From Desnuesiella massiliensis (GTDB lineage: Bacteria; Bacillota; Clostridia; Clostridiales; Clostridiaceae), in the NCBI RefSeq assembly GCF_001403615.1, contig NZ_LN879451.1:62001-126000 (forward strand): DNA of 64,000 nt. The letters run 5' to 3'. Under the pieces are notes generated by a model, which did not search any database, was not told the origin of the DNA, and worked only from the letters and a program-made list of their open reading frames with translations. Shown piece by piece: positions 24,446 to 33,700 of the stretch. Each line of letters opens with the position of its first letter. Positions within the stretch are counted from its first letter, which is position 1. Made by a program: the position numbers and the translations under genes.

Positions 24446-26173
24446 TTATTTTACTTCCTCCAGCCTAGAAAGTACCTTTCCTTCAATCATCTCTATCTTA
24501 TCATCCGCTTCCTTTAAGCTTGCCCCTATGGTATAAATATATAGCTTTATTTTTGGTTCTGTGCCTGAAGGTCTTACAGCATACCAGCTTCCATCCTCTA
24601 AGAAAAATCTTAAAACATTGGATTTAGGTATGTCTACAGGAAGCTTTTCTTCTGTTTGAAGATTATAATTAACCCTTGTTTCATAATCTATATACTTTTC
24701 TACCTTTATCTCATTAATATATTCAGGGAAGGCTTCTCTGTAGCTCTTCATCATTCTGTCAATACGCTCTTTACCTTCAATACCCTCTAATATGAGAGAT
24801 ATTTGCTTTTCTCTGTAATATCCATGAGTTTCATATAAATCCTGTAAAACATCTAATAAAGTTTTACCTTGTTTTCTATAGTAAGCAGCAGCTTCACATA
24901 ATAGCATAGCTGAGCTCACTCCATCCTTATCTCTTACGAAGGTTCCTGTCACATAGCCTATGCTCTCTTCATAGCCAAATACAAAATTAGCCTCTTTAGT
25001 TCTTTCAAATTCAGGTATTCTTCCGCATATATTTTTAAAACCGGTAAGGGCTTCATAAGTCTTTACTCCATAATCCTCTGCAATTTTTTTGCCTAAATCA
25101 CCAGTAACTATGGATTTAACTATAGCAGCCTTTTCAGGAAGGGTTCCCTTTTCTTTCATGCCTGATAGTATATAATTTATTAAAATTGCTCCTGTTTGGT
25201 TTCCTGTAAAGGCTACATATTCTCCTGTGGACTTATCTAATACCTCTATAGCTAATCTATCACAATCCGGATCCGTAGCAATGAGCAGTTCTGCCCCTTC
25301 TTTCTTTCCTAATTCCTCAGCATATTTAAATGCCTTGGTATCCTCTGGGTTAGGATATCCCACCGTAGTAAAATCAGGATCTGGGTTTTCTTGCTCTGGC
25401 ACTACAATTATATTTTTAAAACCTCTATCCTTAAGCACCGTTCTAACAGGCATATTGCCTGTTCCATTTAAAGGAGTATAAATTATTTTTATATCCTTAT
25501 CCACATCTTCTCTTATAGCTAGCCCCTTAACCTTACTTAGGTATTTATCATCCATTTCCTTTCCTAAAATTTTTAATAAGCCCTTTTCTAAGGCTTCTTT
25601 TTCATCTAGTTTTTTAACTTGACCTAAATTTTCTACCCCTTTTATTTTATCTAATATAGAATCTGCTATACTAGATAAAATTTGTGCACCATCTTCCCAG
25701 TATACTTTATATCCATTATAATCTCTTGGATTATGACTAGCAGTTACCACTATACCTGATATGGTATTTAAAGTTCTTACTGCAAAAGAAAGCTCTGGTG
25801 TAGGTCTTAAATTTTCAAATAAATAGGCCTTTATGCCATTGCCACATAGCACGAGAGCTGCGGTTTTAGCAAAATCCTTGGAAAAGTGTCTGCAATCAAA
25901 AGCTATGGCTACTCCTCTATCCATGGCCTCTTGACCCTTCTCTTTTATATATTCTGCTAAGCCTTGAGTAACCTTTGCAATATTATATATATTCATTCTA
26001 TTAGTACCAGCGCCTAATTTACCTCTAAGCCCAGCGGTACCAAACTCCAGGTCCCTATAAAATCTATCTTGAATTTCATCTTCGTTGTTTGCAAGGTTTT
26101 TTAGTTCTTCTTTAGTAGCTTCATCTATATATTCATCTTCTAGCCACTGTTCATATATCTTTTTATAATCCAT
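24446..26173 (-). CDS. pgcA: Phosphoglucomutase / phosphomannomutase
   Basis: 575 residues, alpha-D-phosphohexomutase family, the long PgcA type. It interconverts glucose 1- and 6-phosphate, feeding cell-envelope sugars. Active-site serine loop TASHNPRDYNGYKVYW, metal loop ATDPDCDRLAIEV, sugar loop FGYEESIGYV and phosphate-binding C terminus RPSGTEPKIKLY are present in the expected order. It lies 15 bases downstream of a peptidase gene on the same strand, so the pair is probably co-transcribed. Confidence 0.93.
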   Translation of the reverse strand: MDYKKIYEQWLEDEYIDEATKEELKNLANNEDEIQDRFYRDLEFGTAGLRGKLGAGTNRMNIYNIAKVTQGLAEYIKEKGQEAMDRGVAIAFDCRHFSKDFAKTAALVLCGNGIKAYLFENLRPTPELSFAVRTLNTISGIVVTASHNPRDYNGYKVYWEDGAQILSSIADSILDKIKGVENLGQVKKLDEKEALEKGLLKILGKEMDDKYLSKVKGLAIREDVDKDIKIIYTPLNGTGNMPVRTVLKDRGFKNIIVVPEQENPDPDFTTVGYPNPEDTKAFKYAEELGKKEGAELLIATDPDCDRLAIEVLDKSTGEYVAFTGNQTGAILINYILSGMKEKGTLPEKAAIVKSIVTGDLGKKIAEDYGVKTYEALTGFKNICGRIPEFERTKEANFVFGYEESIGYVTGTFVRDKDGVSSAMLLCEAAAYYRKQGKTLLDVLQDLYETHGYYREKQISLILEGIEGKERIDRMMKSYREAFPEYINEIKVEKYIDYETRVNYNLQTEEKLPVDIPKSNVLRFFLEDGSWYAVRPSGTEPKIKLYIYTIGASLKEADDKIEMIEGKVLSRLEEVK

Positions 26174-26188
26174 AGCTAAGCCTCCCTA

Positions 26189-27265
26189 TTATTCTATAAC
26201 CTGTAACTTCTTAGTATAGCTATTTAGCACCTCTACTCCTTGCTCTGTAACCAGTACTAAATCTTCTATTCTCACCCCTAATTTATTAGGCAAATAAATT
26301 CCTGGCTCGATAGAGAATATCATTCCTGGCTGAACTATATCTTCATTGACAGCACTTACATCGCCAAAATCATGAACTTCAATGCCTATATTATGTCCTG
26401 TTCTATGAGTAAAGTACTTCCCATAACCATGATTTTCTATAAGCCCTCGGGCAGCTCTATCTATATCGCAGAACCTAGCCCCTGGCTTTACCTTATCTAT
26501 AGCTTCTAAATTTGCTTCTAAAACTATATTATATATATTCTTAGCTTCATCACTTAGTTCCTTATAAAATACAGTTCTAGTCATATCTGAGCAGTAGTTA
26601 TCCTTCCTGCCTCCTATATCTAATATTACGCTATCCCCAGTAGATAGTCTGCTTTTATCTGAATCATGATGGGGCTCTGCTGCATTTTTACCATAAGCTA
26701 TAAGCGGATGGAAAGAGAATCCTGAAGCTCCCTCCTCCTCATAAAGTTCTGAGAGAATTCCACAGATTTTTTTTTCATCATAATCTTTTGCTATAAGAGC
26801 TACTAATTTACTCATTACCCTATCATTTATCTTTGAATTTTCTCTCATAAGAGCTATTTCTTCTTCATCCTTTATCATTCTTACCCTGTCAACTATGGGG
26901 GATGAATTTACATAGCCTGGAGCTATATTATTCTCCATAAACTTTATCAAGAAATGAGAAGGCCAATTTTTATCTATGCCAAGAATCTGGTCTCTATTAA
27001 TAAAATCCCTCATTATATTAATAGGATCTTGAACATCATTATATATTATTAAATCTAAATCCTCATCTTTATCAATAGGAAAAAGCTCATTTATAAAAAG
27101 CCTTTTATCTCCTTCTACATTTATATATAGGGCTAGTAATCTTTCTCCTGGTTCTATCCATTTTCCAGTCAAATAAAATATAGCAGCTGGTGACGTAACT
27201 ATCATTTGCTTTAAATTATGCTTTTGCATATTTTCAATAATTCTAAGAACTCTTTTTTCTTTCAT
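26189..27265 (-). CDS. M24-family Xaa-Pro peptidase (PepQ-like)
   Basis: 358 residues, cytoplasmic. It has an N-terminal creatinase-like domain (1-125) and a C-terminal pita-bread metallopeptidase. The metal ligands are visible: Asp in LDIGGRKDNYCSDMTRTV (two), His in HRTGHNIGIEVHD, Glu in SIEPGIYLPNK and Glu in GVRIEDLVLV. It cleaves dipeptides or peptides with proline in second position. First of two genes with pgcA. A second M24 peptidase is encoded at the right edge of the window. Confidence 0.9.
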   Translation of the reverse strand: MKEKRVLRIIENMQKHNLKQMIVTSPAAIFYLTGKWIEPGERLLALYINVEGDKRLFINELFPIDKDEDLDLIIYNDVQDPINIMRDFINRDQILGIDKNWPSHFLIKFMENNIAPGYVNSSPIVDRVRMIKDEEEIALMRENSKINDRVMSKLVALIAKDYDEKKICGILSELYEEEGASGFSFHPLIAYGKNAAEPHHDSDKSRLSTGDSVILDIGGRKDNYCSDMTRTVFYKELSDEAKNIYNIVLEANLEAIDKVKPGARFCDIDRAARGLIENHGYGKYFTHRTGHNIGIEVHDFGDVSAVNEDIVQPGMIFSIEPGIYLPNKLGVRIEDLVLVTEQGVEVLNSYTKKLQVIE

Positions 27266-27346
27266 CGATTCACACTCCTTTTGTAAATTAGAGCCTCAGA
27301 AATATTAAAAATATCCCTGAAGCTCAACTTACTCATATTTAAAAAA

Positions 27347-28834
27347 TTATTTGTTACAACAACTATTCTTTTCTTTTACTAAATAGTATAAGGTTCTAAC
27401 TGGGGCACCAGTGCCTCCCTTAGTTATATAATCCTTATCACTATCCGCCCAAGCAGTACCTGCTATATCAAGGTGAAGCCAAGGTTTCTTTTGTACAAAC
27501 TCTCCTATAAACAGTCCTGCAGTAATAGTTCCTGCATGTCTTCCGCCTATATTTTTCAAATCAGCTATATCTGATTTTATTAACTTTTTATACTCATCAA
27601 AAGCTGGTAATTGCCAGAACTTCTCTCCTGAAAGCTCTGAAGCCCTTTGAAGATCATTATAGAACTCTTCGTTATTTGTTACTACTCCAGTAGTAGTATT
27701 TCCTAAAGCAATCAATACTGCTCCTGTTAAAGTAGCTACGTCTATAACCTTAGTAGCTTTTTCCTTTTCGATAACATAATGAACTGCATCTATAAGAGTT
27801 AGTCTTCCTTCAGCATCGGTATTTAATACCTCTATAGTCTTTCCAGCCATGGAAGATATTATGTCTCCTGGTTTATATGCTTTACCTGAAATCATGTTTT
27901 CGCAAGCCGCCACTACTGCTACCACATTAGCCTTAAGCTTGGTCTCTGCTATAGCTTTCATAGCTCCTATTACAGCTGCTGCTCCTCCCATGTCACTCTT
28001 CATTGTAACCATTCCATCTGTTGGTTTTATAGAGTATCCGCCTGAATCATAAGTTAATCCTTTCCCTACCAACCCTAGTATATCATTTTTATTATCTTCA
28101 TCTCCAAAATATCTCATAACAATAAATCTCGGGGCATTATCTGAACCCTTTGCCACCTCTAAGAAGGACTTCATGCCTAGAGCTTCTATTTCTTTTTCAT
28201 CAAATATCTCTACTTCAAAGCCAGCCTCTTTACCTATAGCTTTAGCTTTCTTTCCTAATTCCTTTGGAGTTATTACATTAGCGGGCTCATTTACTAAATT
28301 CCTAGCGCAAAGAGTAGCTTCTACCAATGCTTCTGCCTCTTTTATAGCTTTTTCAGCTTTTTCAACCTTCTCTTCAACTACATTGAGTATGTAAATTTCT
28401 TTTAACTTACCTTCTTTTCTATCGGTTTTATACTTATCAAACTTGTAATTTGCTAGAGCCATACCTTCAACCATGGCCTTCACTGTCCTCTTAAAGCAAA
28501 GCTTATCAGAGCTTATGGCTTGAACTGCTATACTTTCTATTCCAAGCTCCTTTCCTTTCTTTAATACATTAGCCAAGGCTATTCTAATCTTTTCAGCACT
28601 TAATTCTTCTTTTTTACCTAAACCTACAAAAATAATATCTTTTATTTCTCCTTGTAACCTTTCAGAAAAAAGGTATACCTGTCCTAACTCTGCCTTGAAT
28701 CTCTCCTTACTTTTTAAACCTTCAAAAACAGTTTTTAAATCTTGGCTTAAATTATCTAAAGCGTCTTCCATAAATATAGGATAAACTAATACATCTGCTT
28801 CTATGCTTTGTCCTGTTCTAACTAAAAAATTCAT
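27347..28834 (-). CDS. pepA: Leucyl aminopeptidase (M17)
   Basis: 495 residues, normal for the cytosolic hexameric enzyme. The two-zinc catalytic part shows VGKGLTYDSGGYSIKP, MKSDMGGAAAV, the signature NTDAEGRLTLIDAVHY and the C-terminal ITAGLFIGEFV. The N-terminal 170 residues are the usual macro-like domain. It removes N-terminal residues in protein turnover. A hairpin (GAGCCTCAG/CTGAAGCTC, 27291-27325) lies between it and the next gene; without a clear T tail it may not be a full terminator. Confidence 0.94.
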   Translation of the reverse strand: MNFLVRTGQSIEADVLVYPIFMEDALDNLSQDLKTVFEGLKSKERFKAELGQVYLFSERLQGEIKDIIFVGLGKKEELSAEKIRIALANVLKKGKELGIESIAVQAISSDKLCFKRTVKAMVEGMALANYKFDKYKTDRKEGKLKEIYILNVVEEKVEKAEKAIKEAEALVEATLCARNLVNEPANVITPKELGKKAKAIGKEAGFEVEIFDEKEIEALGMKSFLEVAKGSDNAPRFIVMRYFGDEDNKNDILGLVGKGLTYDSGGYSIKPTDGMVTMKSDMGGAAAVIGAMKAIAETKLKANVVAVVAACENMISGKAYKPGDIISSMAGKTIEVLNTDAEGRLTLIDAVHYVIEKEKATKVIDVATLTGAVLIALGNTTTGVVTNNEEFYNDLQRASELSGEKFWQLPAFDEYKKLIKSDIADLKNIGGRHAGTITAGLFIGEFVQKKPWLHLDIAGTAWADSDKDYITKGGTGAPVRTLYYLVKEKNSCCNK

Positions 28835-29094
28835 ATTATCACCTCAAAAAAATTTGAAATTCATTCTTTAATAAAATTATTACCTTTAGTATAATCTAAA
28901 ATTAGCAATATTCCAATACGTAAAATTATTCTCATTTAAAAATTCTTATCTAATAACATATAAAACTGTATACATTTAAATTTATATAGTCAACACTTTT
29001 ATATATGGAATATTATTTCAATAGGTTGTAAAATATTATTATGTTACCTTATATCGAATTATTTCCATTTATTTTTATAGAAAGGATTTGCCTT

Positions 29095-30015
29095 ATGATT
29101 TCATATAAATTTATAAAAAGACTTTTTAAGACTCTATCCCTAATTTTAGTATTATTAATTCTATCTATAACAATGTTAAATATCTATTTTGAATTAAAAA
29201 TAAATAGAGAATTTAAGAACAAACTTGAAAATTCTTCCCTACTAAATATTGATGGTGTTAATATCTATTATAAGGAATACGGAGAAGGAGAGCCCTTGCT
29301 ACTCATTCATGGTTTTTTAGCCTCTTCCTTAGACTTCAACAATATAATTGAACCTTTATCAAAAAAGAATAAAATTATTACCGTAGATTTACCTGGCTTT
29401 GGCCAATCAGATAAACCATTAAATTATGACTATACCAAAAGAAATATAGCCTCTACCCTTTATAAATTAATGAAAAAGAAGGGCTATGAAAGCTTTAGTG
29501 TACTTGGCCATTCCATGGGTGGAGAAGTAGCTCTTAATATGGCTTACTATTATTCAAAGGATATTAAGTCCTTAATACTAGTAGATAGTGCTGGCTATAA
29601 AAAAGTAAAAAATCTAAACTTAAGTCCCTTTATTTTAGAGAAAGTATTTGTCAGCTATATACCTCAGATATCTATGAACTTAAAGGCTTTTTCAAATAAA
29701 TCCACCTTTGATAAGTATATTTTTGATGGAGACTTTTATTTTAATAATAAGATTCCGGGTAAAGTGCTAAAAAAATTTAACGAAGATAGCGATAGTGGCA
29801 GCCTAGCTCCTTATATAAAAGAGCTTACCTGCAAAACCTTGATTCTATGGGGGGATAAAGATCCTTCTATTCCTCTTGATGATGCCTATAAGTTTAATAA
29901 TGATATAAAAAATAGCAAATTAGTGATATTTGATCAAGTAGGCCACTATCCCCATATGGAAGCTAAGGAGCTATTTTTAGAACAGGTTATTTCTTTCTTA
30001 GCTACAAGTCAATAA
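29095..30015 (+). CDS. Membrane-anchored alpha/beta hydrolase
   Basis: 306 residues from the ATG at 29095, which has AAAGGA 8 bases ahead; the frame is open from 29041 but lacks a ribosome site there. Residues 8-30 form a hydrophobic anchor; the hydrolase fold follows. The catalytic set is seen: oxyanion LIHGFLAS, nucleophile GHSMGGEVA, acid WGDKDPSIP and histidine QVGHYPHME. The catalytic domain probably faces outside. The substrate is unknown; esters or lipids are likely. It may be transcribed with the downstream LPXTG gene, which starts 23 bases later. Confidence 0.85.
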   Translation: MISYKFIKRLFKTLSLILVLLILSITMLNIYFELKINREFKNKLENSSLLNIDGVNIYYKEYGEGEPLLLIHGFLASSLDFNNIIEPLSKKNKIITVDLPGFGQSDKPLNYDYTKRNIASTLYKLMKKKGYESFSVLGHSMGGEVALNMAYYYSKDIKSLILVDSAGYKKVKNLNLSPFILEKVFVSYIPQISMNLKAFSNKSTFDKYIFDGDFYFNNKIPGKVLKKFNEDSDSGSLAPYIKELTCKTLILWGDKDPSIPLDDAYKFNNDIKNSKLVIFDQVGHYPHMEAKELFLEQVISFLATSQ

Positions 30016-30038
30016 TTTTATTGCAAGGAGGTCTTGTT

Positions 30039-30621
30039 ATGAGAAAAATGAAAAGAATTATTACATTTTTAGCGCTTTCTCTGTCTTTAACTTTTTTTAA
30101 TTACTCCACTATAACTAAAGTGGAAGAAAGTTCTAACGCTAATGAAAAAACTAATTTAGAAATAAATATTGCAGAGAATACAATAGGACCTGGCCCTAGA
30201 CAACCCTTTGGCTATGATAACCTTCCGGTAGATGGAGTAATCACTATGTATTTCAATGAGGAGCTGCAAAAGGGTGATAAATTTAATGAGATAACCATAG
30301 TAGATACTAATGGTAAATCCGTAGATACCATAGTAGAGATTAATTGAAATTAAAGATAAATCTTTAATAATTAGACCTAAAAAATCATTGCAATATAACA
30401 GTAAATATATGTTAGTGATACCTAGAGAGTCTTTAGAGGGACTAGCTGGTTATCCAGCTCAAGTAGGAACTTTTGAACTCTCCACAATGGCGAAACCTAA
30501 AGACAAGGCTGTACTTCCAGAGACTGGTTCCCCTATAAATATGAATAGCTTGCTTTTACTAGGTTCTATCTTCACAATAGTGGGTGTTACTTCTTTGAAA
30601 AGACAAAATAAAGATAGATAG
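30039..30621 (+). pseudogene. LPXTG cell-wall-anchored Ig-like (Big_5) protein, frameshifted
   Basis: The first part (30039-30347) encodes a signal peptide (MRKMKRIITFLALSLSL) and the first half of an SbsA/Big_5-type Ig domain (DGVITMYFNEELQKGD), then hits TGA. The +1 frame continues without a break from 30337 (LIEIKDKSLIIRPKKSL ... NSKYMLVIPRESLEG), completes the domain and ends with LPETG, a hydrophobic helix and KRQNKDR, a complete sortase signal. One base too many at 30337-30347 explains the break; repaired, the protein would have about 193 residues. It may be a real loss, a +1 programmed shift or a sequencing error. AAGGAGG precedes the ATG. Confidence 0.82.
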
Positions 30622-30655
30622 GAAAAAGACTTGGTTTATCGCCAAGTCTTTTTTC
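30622..30655. terminator. Bidirectional terminator between LPXTG gene and nrdG
   Basis: AAAAAGACTTGG pairs with CCAAGTCTTTTT around TTTATCG, with A and T runs on both sides, between convergent genes. Confidence 0.85.
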
Positions 30656-31176
30656 TATTTAAACTCTTCAACTATTACTCTACCACTTTTTAAACTTTCT
30701 TGTACATTAATGATTCTTTGATTGCCAGATCCTCTATACTTTAGAGTTTCATCCTTTTCCTCTTCATCAAATTTTCCATCTATTAATACATCTATGCATT
30801 CCATAAGAGCCTTCCAAGAAGGTTTATCATCAATGTTCTTTATTATATGCTCAAAAGTATAACCTGTATAACACCATATATTTAATCTCAAGGCCTTAAA
30901 AGCTTCAGCTAAATAAGCAAATTTATCTGCCTGCTCAAAGGGATCTCCACCACTAAAGGTTATGCCACTTAACATAGGATTAACTCTTACATCCTCAATC
31001 AATTTATCCATATCAAATAGCTCTCCACCGGAAAAGTTATGGGTTTCTGGATTAAAGCATCCATTACAATTGTGTAGGCATCCTTGTGAAAAAAATACTC
31101 TTCTTATTCCAGGTCCATTGACTAAGCTTTCATGAATTAATCCCGAAAGTCTTATAGCTTTATTATTATCCTCCAT
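30655..31176 (-). CDS. nrdG: Anaerobic ribonucleotide reductase activating protein
   Basis: 173 residues, radical SAM. It makes the glycyl radical on NrdD. The cluster motif reads CLHNCNGCF (CxxxCxxC after the family's GPGIRRVFFSQG), and TFSGGDPFEQ is the SAM-binding GGE-like element. It lies 8 bases after nrdD, the standard pair. Confidence 0.94.
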   Translation of the reverse strand: MEDNNKAIRLSGLIHESLVNGPGIRRVFFSQGCLHNCNGCFNPETHNFSGGELFDMDKLIEDVRVNPMLSGITFSGGDPFEQADKFAYLAEAFKALRLNIWCYTGYTFEHIIKNIDDKPSWKALMECIDVLIDGKFDEEEKDETLKYRGSGNQRIINVQESLKSGRVIVEEFK

Positions 31177-31184
31177 ACCCTCAC

Positions 31185-33308
31185 CTATCTAGATATATAA
31201 TCTCTATAACCAGGCTGATTATTGGTATGAGTTAATCTATCTTCTCTTTCATGATATTTTCCTGGTCCAAATCTTTCGTCTAAACTAAGGTATCCAGTTA
31301 CCCTTGATACTCCTTGAATATTATGACTTCCACAGAAGGTGCACTTTTGATCTCCGCTTTGAAGATAAGTACCACAATCTCTACAATATCTTATGTGGAA
31401 ATTAATGCCTATGTAGCTTATATTAGTGTGCTTGTAAGAGTAATCTAATATTCTCATAATAGCTTCGCCATTTGGACAATCATCTACCTCTAAATAGGTT
31501 ATGTGTCCAGCATTACATAGTTTATGATAAGGAGCTTCTATATCAATTTTATCCTTAATAGATATAGCATAGCCTACAGGCACATGGTAACCATTAGTAT
31601 AGTAATCTTTATCTGTAACACCTTTTATTTCTCCAAAGACTTTCTTATCTTGAAGTATAAACCTGCCGCTTAAGCCTTCTGCTGGCGTAGCATAAGTACT
31701 CCAATTCAACTTAGTCTCTTGAGTTAATTTATCTGTATATTCTCTTATAAAGGATATTATTCTAATGCCTAACTCTCTTGAGTTTTCATCTTCTCCATGG
31801 TGCTTACCTGTTAAGGCTGTTAAAGTTTCTGCTAATCCTATAAAGCCTATGGACCAGGTACCTTGCTTTAAAATTGGTTCTATAGAATCATCAGGAGTTA
31901 AGCCTTCTGACCCTTTCATAAGTCCTTGACCTGCCACAAAAGGTAAATCCTTAACCTTTAGATGCTTTAACACACCATATCTATGTAATAAAGCCTCTTT
32001 ACCTAATTCTAGCTTATTTAATAACAATTCAAAGAATTTATCAATATTGCCCTTAGCTAAAATTCCTATCCTTGGCAAGTTGATAGTAGTTGGAGCAATA
32101 TTTCCTCTTCCTTTAGTACCTGGCTCTCCGTTTATATTGCTCATTATGTAGGTTCTGCACCCCATAGTGGCGGGGATTACCCCTTTATCAAAGTAAACCT
32201 TATTAAAATCTGAATCCATATTCATAAAGGTTGGATTCATTCTCTTAGCCGCTACTCTACAGGCAAGCTCATATAAATAGTAATAAGGATCATTTTTTTC
32301 TCTGTTTATTCCCTCTTTAACTCTGAAAATGATATTAGGGAATATTGGCTGCTCCCCTTTTCCAAGGCCTTTTTCATATTCTAACAAGAACTTTTCACAG
32401 ACTAAAGCTGCATCCTTTGAAAAAGGTATTCCTAAGTTTATAGAAGAAAAAGGCACCTGTGACCCTGCACGAGAATGCATGGTGTTTAGATTGTATACTA
32501 TGCCTTGCATAGCCTGACTTATAGTCTTACCAAGCTTCTTTTCTACCAAATTATCTATATTTTCTTCGTTGACACCTAGTTCCATAAACTCTTGTTTTAT
32601 CTCTTGTCTAGTTGGTTCTACAAACACCGCCATATCATTATCAAAGTCTGGGTGGGACTGTCCTCCGAACATATCATTTTGTGTAGATTGCAGTAATATA
32701 CAGGACAATTCTGCTGCAGACTCTATCCTTCTAGGCCTATTAATAGTTCCGTAGCCGGTATTAAAGCCTCTTTCCAGTACTTCTTTTGTGGGTATATGTA
32801 GACAGTTAGTAGTTAGATTATAACTATCCAGATCGTGATAGTAAATATCTCCATTCTCATGAGCCTTTGCTAAATGCTTAGGCATACAGGCTAAATTATG
32901 CCACTTATTTGATTCGCTAGCTATCCTTAAAAGTTTTGAACTAAAATTATTTCCTACATTGGCGTTGTCCCTATCCGTCTCTACTCCTATTTGCCTTATG
33001 GCTCTCATTAGATCTGACTTAATCTCTCTTACTTTAGTTCTTTCCTTACGATAATTAGAATAAGCTATTCCAATAGACCTATGACCGTTTTGTAAAAGAA
33101 TTTTCTCTACCAAGTTTTGGATTTCTTCAACAGTTACTCTTTCTCTTTCTAATTCCTCAATAGACTTTACAGCCCTTTGAGTCAATTCCATAACTTCACT
33201 TTCTTTCAAATGAAAGGAAATCTCTTCCGCAGCCCCCTTAATGGCTTCAGAAATCTTCAATGAGTTGAACTCATCTTCTCTCCCGTCTCTCTTCACAACA
33301 TGTAGCAT
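31185..33308 (-). CDS. nrdD: Anaerobic (class III) ribonucleoside-triphosphate reductase
   Basis: 707 residues. It makes deoxynucleotides without oxygen, using formate. It begins with an ATP cone (MLHVVKRDGREDEFNSLKI) that senses ATP and dATP. The zinc site is CRDCGTYLQSGDQKCTFC, and the glycyl-radical region is RVTGYLSLDERFGPGKYHER. The frame opens at a TTG (33323), but the ATG at 33308 has GGAGGG 7 bases ahead and gives the family N terminus, so it is preferred. A promoter and an NrdR-like site lie immediately upstream. Confidence 0.96.
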   Translation of the reverse strand: MLHVVKRDGREDEFNSLKISEAIKGAAEEISFHLKESEVMELTQRAVKSIEELERERVTVEEIQNLVEKILLQNGHRSIGIAYSNYRKERTKVREIKSDLMRAIRQIGVETDRDNANVGNNFSSKLLRIASESNKWHNLACMPKHLAKAHENGDIYYHDLDSYNLTTNCLHIPTKEVLERGFNTGYGTINRPRRIESAAELSCILLQSTQNDMFGGQSHPDFDNDMAVFVEPTRQEIKQEFMELGVNEENIDNLVEKKLGKTISQAMQGIVYNLNTMHSRAGSQVPFSSINLGIPFSKDAALVCEKFLLEYEKGLGKGEQPIFPNIIFRVKEGINREKNDPYYYLYELACRVAAKRMNPTFMNMDSDFNKVYFDKGVIPATMGCRTYIMSNINGEPGTKGRGNIAPTTINLPRIGILAKGNIDKFFELLLNKLELGKEALLHRYGVLKHLKVKDLPFVAGQGLMKGSEGLTPDDSIEPILKQGTWSIGFIGLAETLTALTGKHHGEDENSRELGIRIISFIREYTDKLTQETKLNWSTYATPAEGLSGRFILQDKKVFGEIKGVTDKDYYTNGYHVPVGYAISIKDKIDIEAPYHKLCNAGHITYLEVDDCPNGEAIMRILDYSYKHTNISYIGINFHIRYCRDCGTYLQSGDQKCTFCGSHNIQGVSRVTGYLSLDERFGPGKYHEREDRLTHTNNQPGYRDYISR

Positions 33309-33324
33309 ACACAAACCCTCCAAC

Positions 33325-33340
33325 GCACTATATCTTGTAC
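33325..33340. promoter_or_regulatory. Possible NrdR box at the nrdDG transcription start
   Basis: GCACTATATCTTGTAC resembles the NrdR consensus (ACACTATATNTTGTGT). It covers the predicted start of transcription, directly before the ribosome site. NrdR usually binds two boxes; I see only one, so the call is tentative. Confidence 0.45.
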
Positions 33341-33346
33341 TCAGTA

Positions 33347-33375
33347 ATTATACTTTAGAAAAAATTTATTAGCAA
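33347..33375 (-). promoter_or_regulatory. Sigma-A promoter of nrdDG
   Basis: On the minus strand TTGCTA (33370-33375), 17 bases and TATAAT (33347-33352). It places the start near 33340. Confidence 0.65.
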
Positions 33376-33700
33376 TTTTCATTTTCTTATTTTAGGAATA
33401 ATATTCTTTTTTAGGTTTTACTAACTCTATTTTTTGAAGTTTTTTATACTCCTATCTCTGTTGACAGAAATATTTTTAATTTAAATAACGATATAAATAC
33501 CATTAATTAACTTATATAGAATAAATCCTTTTATAATCCATATAATATATAAATAGATTTGTTCTTATTTTAGTACAATGTATATAGGGAACACTTACAA
33601 AAATTAAGTTTATACATATTCCAAAATAGTATATTTAAGCCGCTATAATATATGTATAATTCAAAAGTTAAAGTTGTTTCCCTATACTATGGAGGAGATT
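33376..33700. other. AT-rich divergent intergenic region nrdD / DUF3048 lipoprotein
   Basis: About 325 bases with no ORF of note. It must hold the promoter of the lipoprotein gene; CTATAATATATG near 33641 is a candidate -10 region. No repeat element or structured RNA was recognised. Confidence 0.5.

Noticed and set aside
27291..27325. Hairpin between pepA and the PepQ-like gene as a terminator
   Set aside because: Stem of nine pairs with inner AT pairs, but no T run on either side; noted in the pepA entry rather than listed as a feature.
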